64,000 bases of DNA from Streptomyces sp. NBC_00620 (GCF_026341825.1 NZ_JAPENY010000002.1:1397001-1461000); one strand, 5' to 3'; shown: positions 38,335 through 47,812, counted from the stretch's first letter. Notes: a model not told the origin generated them from the letters alone. Program-made: numbers and translations.

Positions 38335-39222
38335 ATGAGCGAGCAGTCCACCGATCTGCGCGAGACGGTCCGCCGGCGGTACGCCGCGGCAGCAGTGCAG
38401 GTCACCGAGGGCGGTACCGCCTGTTGCGGACCGCAGCCGGTCGAGATCGACGAGAACTTCGGCTCCACCCTCTACGCCGCCGACGAGCGCGATGCCCTGC
38501 CCGCCGAGGCCGTTGCCGCCTCCCTGGGCTGCGGCAACCCCACGGCCGTCGCAGACCTCCACGAGGGCGAACGCGTGCTCGACCTCGGCTCGGGCGGCGG
38601 CATCGACGTGCTGCTCTCGGCCCGCCGCGTCGGCCCCACGGGCAAGGCCTACGGCCTCGACATGACCGAGGAGATGCTCGCCCTGGCCCTCACCAACGCG
38701 AAGAAGGCGGGCGCGACGAACGTCGAGTTCCTCAAGGGCACCATCGAGGCCATCCCGCTCCCCGGGAACACCATCGACGTCGTGATCTCCAACTGCGTGA
38801 TCAACCTGTCCACCGACAAGGCCTCGGTGTTCGCCGAGACCTATCGCGTCCTGACCCCCGGCGGTCGGATCGGCGTCTCCGACGTCGTCGCCGATGACGC
38901 CCTCTCCGCTGCCCAGCGTGCGGAACGCGGCGACTACGTCGGCTGCATCGCGGGCGCCCTCTCCTTCACCGAGTACCGCGAAGGCCTCGAAGCGGCAGGG
39001 TTCACGAACATCGAGATCGCCCCCACGCACTCCGTCGCCGACGGTATGCACTCCGCCATCGTCCGCGCCACCAAGCCGGTCGAAACCCCCGCCGGTGCGG
39101 CGGAATCGGAAGCCGGCTGCTGCGGCGTCAGCGCCTACTGCACCCCCGCCGAGACCTCCGTCGATCCCACCAGCACAGTCGCCCAGGCCAAGGCCGCCTC
39201 GGGCTGCGGCTGTCAGGACTAG
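38335..39222 (+). CDS. arsM: arsenite S-adenosylmethionine methyltransferase ArsM
   Basis: 295 aa. The SAM motif is LDLGSGGG (82-89). The arsenic-binding cysteines are present: Cys66 (LGCGNP), Cys154 (SNCVINL) and Cys204 (VGCIAG). Extra cysteines occur near the N-terminus (ACCGPQ, 30-31) and in a C-terminal tail (GCCGVS, SGCGCQD). ArsM methylates As(III) to volatile or exportable methylarsenicals. Divergent from arsR behind a shared operator. GAG-type ribosome site upstream. Confidence 0.93.
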   Translation: MSEQSTDLRETVRRRYAAAAVQVTEGGTACCGPQPVEIDENFGSTLYAADERDALPAEAVAASLGCGNPTAVADLHEGERVLDLGSGGGIDVLLSARRVGPTGKAYGLDMTEEMLALALTNAKKAGATNVEFLKGTIEAIPLPGNTIDVVISNCVINLSTDKASVFAETYRVLTPGGRIGVSDVVADDALSAAQRAERGDYVGCIAGALSFTEYREGLEAAGFTNIEIAPTHSVADGMHSAIVRATKPVETPAGAAESEAGCCGVSAYCTPAETSVDPTSTVAQAKAASGCGCQD

Positions 39223-39275
39223 CGGACGCTACTGCCGTCCGGCAGTTGAGATCACGTCTCCGCGCGGCCCGCGAC

Positions 39276-40322
39276 TCATCCCGTCGGTTCACCGTGCAGC
39301 CGTACCGTGCCGAGGATCTTCTGCACGGTCGCGTCGGAGACCTCCTCGGACACGCCCTTGGCTCCGTAGAAGGTCCAGGACACGAAGTCGTCCGCCGAGT
39401 TCTTGAAGGCGAAGGTGGTCGCCTTGCCGTCGGAGTCGCACTTGTCCTTCTTGGGGACGCCGGACGAGTACGTCGTCACGAGGCTGCCCTTGATGCCCGA
39501 AGCCGTCGTGTAGGCCTTCGGCTCGCCGATCGTGAGCAGCTTCTTCGAGGCGTCCTTCTGGTCCGTGTAGCCGCCGAAGACCCACCAGGCCGAGTCGTTG
39601 CGCGCGACGTCGTCGGTGTTCTTGGCGCCGCTCTGCCCCTTGGTGCCCACGGCTGCCAGCGCCGAGTCCTCCTCGTAGCCGTCCTTGTCGGCGTCGGAGG
39701 TGCACCACTTCTCCTGGAGGAAGGCGGGAGCGGACATGCCGATCAGTACGGAACCGTCGCCCTTCGCGTCGTCCTCGAAGCCGATGAACGTACCGGGAGT
39801 CTGGACCTCCCACTCGGCCGGAACGTCGAACGCCGTGCCCCACTTGGGGTTGACCACGACCTTCCAGCCCGCGATCGTCGCCTTCTCCTCGTCGCCGCCG
39901 CGCGGATTGTCGTCACCGCCGCTCGCGCTCGGCGACGTGGAGGCGGACGCCGTGGTGGTGGGGGACTTGGACGGGTCGCCACCGGCGTTGTCCTCCTTGT
40001 CGCCGCCGAGGACGAGGAAGCCGGTGACACCTGCGGCGATCACCACAGCGGACGCCGCGACTATCGCCGTGATCTTGGTCTTGTTCCCTCCGCCGCCCCC
40101 GGCACCCGAACCGCCGGGCGCTTGCGGCGCCCCGAGAGGCTCCGATGGAACGCCCCACTGAGGCTGCCCCGGCTGCTGTCCGTACGGGTTGGGCTGCGGA
40201 TACCCCGTCTGCTGGTATCCGGGCTGTTGGTACGGATTCGGCTGCTGGTACCCCGGCTGCTGGTACGGGTTCTGGTCCTGCGGGTTCTGCTCGCCCCCGG
40301 GCGGCTGCTGTCCTGGCCACAT
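39276..40322 (-). CDS. membrane protein with PYQQPGY repeats and extracellular domain
   Basis: 348 aa. The N-terminal 75 residues repeat NPYQQPGYQQ-type units (intrinsically disordered, cytoplasmic). One membrane helix follows (about 84-106, ITAIVAASAVVIAAGVTGFLVLGG), then a Ser/Thr-rich linker and a 200-residue extracellular domain with two cysteines. The layout is common for Streptomyces surface proteins of unknown function. A paralogue with the same layout lies just upstream, 66 bp away. No enzyme motif seen. Confidence 0.75.
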   Translation of the reverse strand: MWPGQQPPGGEQNPQDQNPYQQPGYQQPNPYQQPGYQQTGYPQPNPYGQQPGQPQWGVPSEPLGAPQAPGGSGAGGGGGNKTKITAIVAASAVVIAAGVTGFLVLGGDKEDNAGGDPSKSPTTTASASTSPSASGGDDNPRGGDEEKATIAGWKVVVNPKWGTAFDVPAEWEVQTPGTFIGFEDDAKGDGSVLIGMSAPAFLQEKWCTSDADKDGYEEDSALAAVGTKGQSGAKNTDDVARNDSAWWVFGGYTDQKDASKKLLTIGEPKAYTTASGIKGSLVTTYSSGVPKKDKCDSDGKATTFAFKNSADDFVSWTFYGAKGVSEEVSDATVQKILGTVRLHGEPTG

Positions 40323-40388
40323 GGGCCCTCACCTTAGTGCCGCCTGTGACTCGTTTCGGTCACTGTGTCTCGTCAGCCATGTACCGGA

Positions 40389-41381
40389 TCAGGAGTCCGA
40401 CGGGGCGTCATGGAGACGTACGGTGGCGAGAATTCTCCGTACCGTCGAGTCCGGCACCTCGGCGGACACGCCCTTGGCTCCGAAGAACTCCCACGACACG
40501 ATGTCGCCGGAGGGGGCCAGGAAGGAGAACACGGCGGCCTTCCCGTCCGTGGCACACTTTTTCGATTTCTTCACACCCGCCGACGAGGCGGTGGCCAGAC
40601 TGCCCGCGATACCGGACTTCGTCGTGTACGACTCCACCGCACCGGCAGTGACCAGCTTCTTGTCGGGCTGGGTGTAGGCGCCGTAGACCCACGTCGCCGC
40701 GTCGTCGCGGGCGGCCTCCGCGGGGCTCTTCGCCCCGTTGTTGCCCTTGGTGCCGACGGCCGCGAGCGCCGAGTACTCCTCGTGGCCGTCCTTGTTCTCG
40801 TCGGAGGCGCACCACTCCTCCTTCAGGAAGGCGGGGGCCGCGACGCCGATGAGGGGCTTCTCCTCGGGGTCGTCGTCCTCCGCGACGTAGGTGACCCAGC
40901 TGGTCGACTTCAGCGCCCACTCCGGGGGGACGTCGAACGCGATGCCGCGCTCGGGGTTCACCACGGTCTTCCATCCGGCGACGGTCGGCTTCTCGTCGTC
41001 GCCGGTTCCGCGTGGATCACTCGCCGGACTCGACTGTTGGGACGGGGAGTTGGTCAGTTGGGGAGCGGCTTCGTCGTCCTTGCCGCCGCCGAGTACGGCG
41101 AATCCGGTCACCCCGGCCGCGACCACGACGGCCGCCGCCGCGACGATCGCGACGACCTTCGTCCGCCCGCCGCCGTCTCCCGGCGGGGGTGGGGCCGTAG
41201 TGCTCGCGGGGACCGTCGGCGCGTTCCAGGGGGCCGGGGGCTGTTGGTACGGGTTGGGCTGCCCGTATCCGGGTTGGTGATACCCCGGCTGCTGATACGG
41301 ATTCGGCTGCTCGCCGTGCTCGGGACTCCGCTGATTGTGCGGACCCCGCCCGCCCCCTGGCGGCTGTTCTTCTGGCCACAT
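40389..41381 (-). CDS. paralogous PYQQPGY membrane protein
   Basis: 330 aa from the ATG at 41381 (MWPEEQPPGGGRG). Same architecture as the 39276 protein: Pro/Tyr/Gln repeats, one membrane helix (VVAIVAAAAVVVAAGVTGFAVLGG-like), acidic linker, and an extracellular domain sharing AGWK(V/T)VVNP, GTAFDVP/GIAFDVP, SALAAVGTKG and EEW/EKWC(T/A)S. The pair results from tandem duplication and divergence. Function unknown. Confidence 0.75.
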   Translation of the reverse strand: MWPEEQPPGGGRGPHNQRSPEHGEQPNPYQQPGYHQPGYGQPNPYQQPPAPWNAPTVPASTTAPPPPGDGGGRTKVVAIVAAAAVVVAAGVTGFAVLGGGKDDEAAPQLTNSPSQQSSPASDPRGTGDDEKPTVAGWKTVVNPERGIAFDVPPEWALKSTSWVTYVAEDDDPEEKPLIGVAAPAFLKEEWCASDENKDGHEEYSALAAVGTKGNNGAKSPAEAARDDAATWVYGAYTQPDKKLVTAGAVESYTTKSGIAGSLATASSAGVKKSKKCATDGKAAVFSFLAPSGDIVSWEFFGAKGVSAEVPDSTVRRILATVRLHDAPSDS

Positions 41382-41452
41382 GCGGCGCAACGATACGGCG
41401 ATCATCGACCGGTACTGGTCAAGAGTTGCTACTCGTGGGTAACATGCTGGTT

Positions 41453-41905
41453 ATGAGCGCAGACCAGATGTCGATCGGCGAGATGCTCGCCGCCACCGTG
41501 CCGATGGCCCGGACGCTGAACCTCGAGTTCGTGGAGACCACGCCGGAGAAGGCCGTGGTGGCCCTTCCGGACCAGGGCGATTACCACAACCATGTCGGCG
41601 GGCCGCACGCCGGAGCGATGTTCACGCTGGGGGAGTCGGCGAGCGGGGCGATCGTCCTCGCCGCGTTCGGGGAGCAGCTGTCGCGCGCCGTGCCGCTCGC
41701 CGTCAGCGCCGAAATCGCGTACAAGAAGCTCGCGATGGGACCCGTCACGGCCACCGCGACGCTCGGCCGCCCCGCCGTCGACGTCATCGCCGAACTCGAC
41801 GCCGGCCAGCGTCCCGAGTTCCCCGTCGCCATCGCCATCCGGCGCGGTGACGGAGCGGTGACCGGCGAGATGACCGTCGTCTGGACGCTGCGCCCGAACA
41901 GCTGA
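41453..41905 (+). CDS. hotdog-fold thioesterase-like protein (DUF4442/PaaI type)
   Basis: 150 aa. The hotdog motif VGGPHAGAMFTLGESASG carries the conserved HAGA region of PaaI-like thioesterases, and strands follow with PLAVSAEIAYKKLAMGPVTATA. It likely hydrolyses an acyl-CoA or is a related binding protein. The ATG at 41453 lies 7 nt after TAACAT (leaderless); upstream ATGs overlap that box. A very strong terminator hairpin follows. Confidence 0.8.
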   Translation: MSADQMSIGEMLAATVPMARTLNLEFVETTPEKAVVALPDQGDYHNHVGGPHAGAMFTLGESASGAIVLAAFGEQLSRAVPLAVSAEIAYKKLAMGPVTATATLGRPAVDVIAELDAGQRPEFPVAIAIRRGDGAVTGEMTVVWTLRPNS

Positions 41906-41921
41906 GCCGAGCGTCATGCGT

Positions 41922-41967
41922 GGAGCCCTGGCCCGGGAGTACGGCAGTACTCCCGGGCCAGGGCTCC
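41922..41967 (+). terminator. 21-bp perfect stem terminator
   Basis: Arms 41922-41942 and 41947-41967 are perfect complements (21 bp, core CCCTGGCCCGGGAGTAC), 4-nt loop GGCA, no U-tract. Among the strongest hairpins in the window. Confidence 0.85.
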
Positions 41968-42447
41968 GGTAGCGCGGGGGTTGCACCGGTCGTGTCGCCG
42001 TCCCGCGCGCGGGACGTGTTGGGTTACGCCCTCGACGGCCGCACGAACCAGCGCGGTGACGGCTGAGGTCGCGTCTCGCCGTCGTACGGGGCCGCGTCGA
42101 GTACACGCGTACGACGGACACCGGCACTTCGCTCACGCCGGTCATCGATGCCACTGAGGCGACCCCTGAGCCGTACTCCGCACGAGTCCGCCGGCGTCGC
42201 CGCGAGGCCACGGGCGGCCCACCGCCCGCCCGTCCCGTTCGCTTCTTGTCGCGCCGCCCGGCTTTTCTGTTCACTTCATTGACACGAGTCACCTCCGGTC
42301 ATAGTTTTCGCGCCGTACCCGTGGTGCCTGACGGCGTGTCAAGTCGGCTCTGACGCATAGTGCGTTCAAGGGCCGAACGCGAGCGCCGTCGGCACGTGTA
42401 CATGCGGTCCACAACGACGTGCCCGCGCACCGAGGGAGTGACGGCTC
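41968..42447. other. 480-bp intergenic region before the GH3 gene
   Basis: No supported gene. About 66 codons on the plus strand (roughly 42064-42300) are open and G/C-biased at third positions without a start, possibly decayed coding sequence. Near the GH3 start the composition changes, but no promoter could be fixed. Confidence 0.3.
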
Positions 42448-44904
42448 ATGTCCCACACCTTTTCCCGGCGATCGGCCCTGCGGCTGCTGGGCGGCGCCAT
42501 CGCGGTCGCCGCGGCGGCCACTACCGGGTCTGCCCCGCTCGCCCATGCGGAGAGCAGATCCGGCGCCGGCCCTCGCGTAGAGGGTTTGATCAGCAAACTC
42601 ACACTTGACGAGAAGATCTCCCTGCTGCACGGAGCCACCGACCCCGCCTCCCTCGGCCAGGCCGGATACGTGCCCGGAGTCCCCCGCCTCGGCATCCCCC
42701 CGCTCCGCCTCGCCGACGGCCCTGCCGGTGTCCGCGTCGCCCGGCACGCGACAGCCCTGCCCGCCCCCGTCCTGCTCGCCTCCGCATTCGATCCCTCGCT
42801 CGCCCGCCGCTACGGCCAGGTCATCGGGCGCGAGGGCCGCGCCCTCGGCCAGGACGTGCTGCTCTCCCCGATGGTCAACCTCATCCGGACCCCGTACGCG
42901 GGCCGCAACTTCGAGACGTTCAGCGAGGACCCGCTGCTCTCCGGCGACCTGGTCGCGGCCGAGATCCGCGGCATCCAGGGCGAGGGTCTCATCGCCACGG
43001 TCAAGCACTTCGCGCTGAACAACCAGGAGAAGGACCGCATGTCCGTCGACGTGCGGGTCGACGAGCAGACCATGCACGAGGTCGAACTGCGCGGCTTCGA
43101 GGCGGCCATCGGGGCCCGCTCGGGCGCGGTGATGGGTGCGTACAACAAGGTCAACGGCACCTTCGCCTGCGAGAACAAGGCGCTGCTCACCGACGTCCTG
43201 CGCGACCGGTGGGGATTCGAGGGCTGGGTGATGACCGACTGGTTCGCCGCCCACAGCACCACGGCCGCGATCACCGCGGGCCTCGACATGGAGATGCCGG
43301 ACGGCACCTACTTCGGGGACGCGTTGAAGAAGGCCGTGCAGAACGGCGCCGTCTCCGAGACCTACGTGGACCGGGCCGTACGCCGCGTCCTCGCGGTGAT
43401 GGACCGCTTTGGGCTGCTCGACGGCAGCGCCCCGCCCCGCCCCGCCCGTGACGCGAAGGCGGGCGCGGCCGTCGCCCTGGAGGTCGCCAAGGCGGGAGCG
43501 ACGCTCCTGCGCAACGAGCGCCGGACCCTCCCCCTGACCGGCGGCAGCATCGCGGTGATCGGCCCCACCGGCTCCCTCCCGTTCGTCAGCGGCGGCGGCA
43601 GCGCCCATGTCGTCCCCGACCGCGCCGACAGTCCCCTCGACGCCATCAAGTCCCGCGCGGGACGCGGCGCGAAGGTGTCGTACGCGCTCGGCGAGGACCT
43701 CTTCGGGAAGGCGATTCCCAGTGGCGCGCTCACTACGGGCGTCGACACCGAGGCCCAGGGCGTCGCCGCCGGGCAGACCTGGACGTACGAGGGGACGCTC
43801 ACGGTCGCGGACGCCGACGACTGGACCTTCGTCATCCACTACTCGGGCGAGCGGCCCAAGGTGTTCGTCGACGGCGAGGACCTCTTCCCCGTCGCGCCCG
43901 GCTACGGCGAGTTCTTCCAGGGCGGACTCGTCACCGCCGCCCCCGACGGCCTGTCCGTGCGCCGCAAGACGCTGAACCTGGCCAAGGGCGCGCACAAGGT
44001 GGAGATCACTGCGAAGGGCGGGACCGGCGGGCAGCTCTTCCGGCTGCGGCGCAGCACCGGCGCGACCCGCGCGCAGGACGTCGCCGAGGCGGTCCGAGCC
44101 GCGCGAGCCGCGCACAGCGTCGTCCTCTTCGTCTACGAGGACGCGACGGAGGGCCAGGACCGTACGACCCTCGCGCTCCCGGGCCACCAGTCCGAGCTGA
44201 TCGAGGCGGTGACGGCGGCGAACCCCCGTACGACCGTCGTCCTGAACACCTCCTCCTCGACCTCCATGCCCTGGCTGCGGCGCACGGCCGCTGTGCTCCA
44301 GATGTACTACCCGGGCCAGGAGGGCGCGGCCGCCACCGCCGCCGTCCTGTTCGGCGACTGCGACCCCGGCGGACGCCTCACTCAGTCCTTCGCGGTGGAC
44401 GACGACCACCATCCGGTCGCCGGCGATCCGCTCCGCTATCCGGGCGTCGACGGCACGGAGGAGTACTCGGAGGGCATCCACGCCGGCTACCGCTGGTACG
44501 ACGCCGAGGGTGTGCGCCCGCTGTTCCCCTTCGGGCACGGACTCTCGTACACCTCCTTCGCATACGACGACCTGCGCGTACGCCGGTCCCGTCGCGGCCT
44601 CGAAGTGAGCTTCACCGTGCGCAACACCGGGCGGCGCGAGGGCGTCGAGGTCCCACAGGTCTACGTCGGCCCGTCTTCGGGTCTGCAACTCGACCAGGCG
44701 GTGCGGGTGTTGGGCGGATACCAGCGGCTCAGGCTGCGGGCGGGGGAGCGGCGCCGGGTCACCGTGGTCGTCGAGCGGCGCACGCTCTCCTCCTGGGACA
44801 CGAAGCGGCACGACTGGGTGCTCGGCACCGGGCGCCGCACCCTGTGGGTGGGGGCGTCGTCGCGGGATCTGCGGCTGCGGACGACCGCGGAGGTGAGCGC
44901 GTGA
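42448..44904 (+). CDS. secreted glycoside hydrolase family 3 enzyme
   Basis: 818 aa with a Tat-type signal (SRRSALRLLGGAIAVAAAA). The GH3 N-terminal barrel includes KHFALNNQE (186-194) and the nucleophile Asp264 in VMTDWFA. A PA14-like insert is recognisable around TWTYEGTLTVADADDWTF. The second GH3 domain and a C-terminal fibronectin-III-like domain (RNTGRREGVEVPQVYVG) complete the beta-glucosidase architecture. It cleaves terminal beta-linked sugars outside the cell. Its stop overlaps the esterase start (TGATG), so hydrolase and esterase are made together. Confidence 0.9.
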   Translation: MSHTFSRRSALRLLGGAIAVAAAATTGSAPLAHAESRSGAGPRVEGLISKLTLDEKISLLHGATDPASLGQAGYVPGVPRLGIPPLRLADGPAGVRVARHATALPAPVLLASAFDPSLARRYGQVIGREGRALGQDVLLSPMVNLIRTPYAGRNFETFSEDPLLSGDLVAAEIRGIQGEGLIATVKHFALNNQEKDRMSVDVRVDEQTMHEVELRGFEAAIGARSGAVMGAYNKVNGTFACENKALLTDVLRDRWGFEGWVMTDWFAAHSTTAAITAGLDMEMPDGTYFGDALKKAVQNGAVSETYVDRAVRRVLAVMDRFGLLDGSAPPRPARDAKAGAAVALEVAKAGATLLRNERRTLPLTGGSIAVIGPTGSLPFVSGGGSAHVVPDRADSPLDAIKSRAGRGAKVSYALGEDLFGKAIPSGALTTGVDTEAQGVAAGQTWTYEGTLTVADADDWTFVIHYSGERPKVFVDGEDLFPVAPGYGEFFQGGLVTAAPDGLSVRRKTLNLAKGAHKVEITAKGGTGGQLFRLRRSTGATRAQDVAEAVRAARAAHSVVLFVYEDATEGQDRTTLALPGHQSELIEAVTAANPRTTVVLNTSSSTSMPWLRRTAAVLQMYYPGQEGAAATAAVLFGDCDPGGRLTQSFAVDDDHHPVAGDPLRYPGVDGTEEYSEGIHAGYRWYDAEGVRPLFPFGHGLSYTSFAYDDLRVRRSRRGLEVSFTVRNTGRREGVEVPQVYVGPSSGLQLDQAVRVLGGYQRLRLRAGERRRVTVVVERRTLSSWDTKRHDWVLGTGRRTLWVGASSRDLRLRTTAEVSA

Positions 44905-46472
44905 TGCGTCGACTGCTCGTCGGGCTCACCGCCCTCGCGGCCGTTCTCGCCGTCCCCGTGCCCGCCCAGGCAGGGGGCAGGCCGCACGCTCTCGTGCGAA
45001 CGGACGCGGGCTGGGTCCGTGGCGAAACCACCGCCGAGGGGCGGCAGTTCCTCGGCATTCCGTACGCGCAGCCGCCCGTCGGGGGCCTCCGCTGGAAGAA
45101 CCCGAAGCCCGTCGAGCCGTGGAAAGGTGTGCGTACCGCACGGGACTTCGGCAACCGGTGTGTCCAGACGGCGAGTTGGGACCCCGGCTACGAACAGCCC
45201 AGCCACACCGAGGACTGCCTCGACCTCAATGTGTACGTCCCCGAAGGCGCCGGACGGCGTCCGGTGATGGTCTGGCTGCACGGCGGCGGGCTCACCGCGG
45301 GCGCCGGTGAGGACATCGTGCCCGACACCTTCGCCCGGCAGACCGGCGCGGTCGTCGTCACCGTCAACTACCGCCTCGGCGCGATGGGTTTCCTCGCCAC
45401 GACAGGGCTCGACGGCGAGGCGCGCGACGGGGTCTCCGGCAACTTCGGCATGCTCGACCAGCAGGCCGCGCTGCGCTGGGTTCGCTCCAACATCGGCCGC
45501 TTCGGGGGCGATCCGGGCCGTGTCACCATCGCGGGCGAGTCGGCGGGCGGCCGCTCTGTCTGTACGCAGATGGCCTCGCCGACCTCAAAGGGCCTGTACC
45601 GCGCGGGAATTGTCGAGAGCGGCGCCTACGCGAACTGCGCGGCGCGCGCCCACGGGCCGGCGGTCGAAGCCGGTGCGGCCTTCGCGAAGAAGGTGGGCTG
45701 CGCCGATCTCTCGCTCGCGTGCCTGCGCGGCAAGTCCTCCGCCGAGATCCTCGCGGCGCAGGCCGGCTTCGACTGGGGTCCCGTCGTCGGCGGCGACTTC
45801 CTGCCCGTGCAGCCCTTCGAGGCGTACGCGAAAGGCGCGGCCTCCGGGGTTCCCGTACTGAACGGGGCGAACAAGGACGAGGGCCGGATGTTCGCCTTCG
45901 CCCAGTTCGACGCGGGCGGGACGCCTCTCACGGCCGAGCGGTATCCGGCCGTGGTGACGGACGCCTGGGGCGCTGAGCTGGGCGAACGGGTGATCCAGCG
46001 CTACCCCCTCGCCAACTACCCCTCTCCGACCACCGCCTACGGCACCGCCTTCGGCGACTACCTGATGGCGTGCCCGGCGCTCCGGCTGAACGGCGCCCTC
46101 GCGACCCGCGGCCCGGTCTACTCGTACGAGTTCGCCGACCGCACCTCCCCGCCCTTCGCCTCCCTCCGCGAACTGGACACGGACTTCGACTTCGGGGCGA
46201 CCCATGTCAACGAGGTGCAGTACCTCTTCAAGCACTTCGGGCTCCAGACGCCGCTGAACGCCGAGCAGCGGGTGCTGTCGCGGCAGATGGTGCAGTACTG
46301 GGGGTCCTTCATCCGCGGAGGCGTGCCGCGTGCGGACGGACAGCCCGCGATGCCCGACCGCTCCGAGCTGGTGCTCTCGCTGCGGACCGCGTCCGGGGGC
46401 GGGAACTCCCTGAGCGCGACCGTCCATCAGGAACACCAGTGCGACCTGTGGGACGCGGCCGTACTCCGCTGA
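44904..46472 (+). CDS. secreted type-B carboxylesterase
   Basis: 522 aa with a Sec signal ending near AQAGG. Alpha/beta-hydrolase features: oxyanion HGGG (126-129), nucleophile Ser213 in GESAGG, an acidic residue in NKDEGRMF and His511 in EHQCDLW. LDLNVYVPEG before the oxyanion loop is typical of the carboxylesterase/lipase family. Coupled to the GH3 gene by TGATG; the pair may deacylate and trim a plant polysaccharide or glycoside, which is inferred. Confidence 0.88.
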   Translation: MRRLLVGLTALAAVLAVPVPAQAGGRPHALVRTDAGWVRGETTAEGRQFLGIPYAQPPVGGLRWKNPKPVEPWKGVRTARDFGNRCVQTASWDPGYEQPSHTEDCLDLNVYVPEGAGRRPVMVWLHGGGLTAGAGEDIVPDTFARQTGAVVVTVNYRLGAMGFLATTGLDGEARDGVSGNFGMLDQQAALRWVRSNIGRFGGDPGRVTIAGESAGGRSVCTQMASPTSKGLYRAGIVESGAYANCAARAHGPAVEAGAAFAKKVGCADLSLACLRGKSSAEILAAQAGFDWGPVVGGDFLPVQPFEAYAKGAASGVPVLNGANKDEGRMFAFAQFDAGGTPLTAERYPAVVTDAWGAELGERVIQRYPLANYPSPTTAYGTAFGDYLMACPALRLNGALATRGPVYSYEFADRTSPPFASLRELDTDFDFGATHVNEVQYLFKHFGLQTPLNAEQRVLSRQMVQYWGSFIRGGVPRADGQPAMPDRSELVLSLRTASGGGNSLSATVHQEHQCDLWDAAVLR

Positions 46473-46552
46473 CGGGTAGGCTTCCCGGCGTGCGCGCGGC
46501 TTGCTTCGCGCGCACGCCGGGAATGCAGGTACGCGAACGGGAGGATCCGGCG

Positions 46553-47224
46553 TTGCACGTCCAGGAATGGCTCGAGACGGTGCCCGCGGTCGCCATCTAC
46601 GCACTGGTGGGGCTGGTCATCGGCCTGGAGAGCCTGGGCATCCCGTTGCCAGGCGAGATCATCCTGGTCTCCGCGGCGCTGCTCTCCTCGCAGCACGGCG
46701 GGATCAACCCGGTCATCCTCGGTGCGTGCGCCACCGTGGGCGCGATCGTCGGTGACTCCATCGGCTACGCCATCGGCCGCAAGGGCGGACGACCACTGCT
46801 CGCCTGGCTGGGCGCCAAGTTCCCCAAGCACTTCGGCGAAGCGCACATCGCGACGGCCGAGCGGTCCTTCGAGAAGTGGGGCATGTGGGCCGTCTTCTTC
46901 GGCCGCTTCGTCGCCCTGCTGCGGATCTTCGCGGGCCCGCTCGCGGGCGTGCTGAAGATGCCGTACTGGAAGTTCCTGATCGCCAACGTCCTCGGCGGGA
47001 TCATCTGGGCCGGCGGCACCACCGCGGTCATCTACTACGTGGGCGTGGTCGCCGAGGACTGGCTCAAGCGCTTCTCGTACCTCGGTCTGGTCGCCGCGGT
47101 GCTCATCGGGCTCGCCTCGATGCTGGTCGTGCGCCGCAAGGCGAAGAAGGCGGCGGCCCAGCACGAGGCGGCCGAACGCGAGGCGGCCGAGCCGGGCGCC
47201 GTCCCGGCACCCGCCGCCGACTGA
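46553..47224 (+). CDS. DedA family membrane protein
   Basis: 223 aa. The TTG at 46553 is chosen because GGGAGGA lies 7 nt upstream; an ATG at 46523 is in frame. Family signatures: ESLGIPLPGEIILVSAALL with the Glu, GDSIGYAIGRKGG, and FFGRFVALLRIFAGPLAGV. DedA proteins flip undecaprenyl phosphate or related lipids and support membrane homeostasis. The C-terminus is an Ala/Glu-rich tail. It may be the last gene after GH3-esterase, with an 80-bp gap. Confidence 0.9.
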   Translation: MHVQEWLETVPAVAIYALVGLVIGLESLGIPLPGEIILVSAALLSSQHGGINPVILGACATVGAIVGDSIGYAIGRKGGRPLLAWLGAKFPKHFGEAHIATAERSFEKWGMWAVFFGRFVALLRIFAGPLAGVLKMPYWKFLIANVLGGIIWAGGTTAVIYYVGVVAEDWLKRFSYLGLVAAVLIGLASMLVVRRKAKKAAAQHEAAEREAAEPGAVPAPAAD

Positions 47225-47278
47225 TTCGAACCGGACCAGACCAGCAGACCGGCCCGGTTCACGCCGGGCCGGACCCGG

Positions 47279-47812
47279 TCACTTCTCCTCGTGCACCGCG
47301 CGGTGCGTCTTCGCCCGCTCCACGTACCAGGCGCCGTTCAGCGAGATGCCCTCGCGCTCCTCGTCGGTCAGCTCCCGCTTGACCTTGGCGGGTACACCCG
47401 CGACCAGCGAGCCAGGGGGCACCCGCATGCCCTGCGGCACCAGCGCCTGCGCGGCCACCAGTGAACCGGCGCCGATCACCGCGCCGTTGAGGACCGTCGC
47501 GCCCATCCCGATCAGGCAGTCGTCCTCGACGGTGGCGCCGTGGATCACGGCGTTGTGCCCGACGGAAACGCGCTCGCCGACCGTGAGGGGGAAGCCCGGG
47601 TCGACGTGGAGCGTGCAGTTGTCCTGGATGTTGCTGTCGGCGCCGACGACGATCGGACCACCGTCGGCGCGCAGCACCGCGCCGTACCAGACGCTTGACC
47701 CCGCGTGCAGGGTCACCTCGCCGATCACCACGGACATCGGGGCCACGAAGGCATCCTGGTCCACCTTCGGATCCTTGCCGCCGATCCCCGCGATCAGCGC
47801 CTGCTGCGTCAT
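47279..47812 (-). CDS. gamma-carbonic anhydrase family protein
   Basis: 177 aa left-handed beta-helix (hexapeptide repeats). The three zinc ligands are in place: His69 (CTLHVDPG), His86 and His91 (GHNAVIHG). VWYGAVLRADGGPI and NIQDN are typical of the family (YrdA/CaiE-like). The start at 47812 has GAGGAGGAG upstream. Carbonic anhydrase activity is possible but many family members are uncharacterised. Divergent from the hexapeptide acyltransferase at 47931. Confidence 0.88.
   Translation of the reverse strand: MTQQALIAGIGGKDPKVDQDAFVAPMSVVIGEVTLHAGSSVWYGAVLRADGGPIVVGADSNIQDNCTLHVDPGFPLTVGERVSVGHNAVIHGATVEDDCLIGMGATVLNGAVIGAGSLVAAQALVPQGMRVPPGSLVAGVPAKVKRELTDEEREGISLNGAWYVERAKTHRAVHEEK

Noticed and set aside
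41429..42292. 287-aa minus-strand frame spanning the thioesterase and the intergenic region
   Set aside because: Arg-rich, crosses the 21-bp terminator stem and a well-supported plus-strand gene.
42289..44811. 840-aa minus-strand frame over the GH3 gene
   Set aside because: Low-complexity antisense shadow of a gene with intact catalytic motifs.
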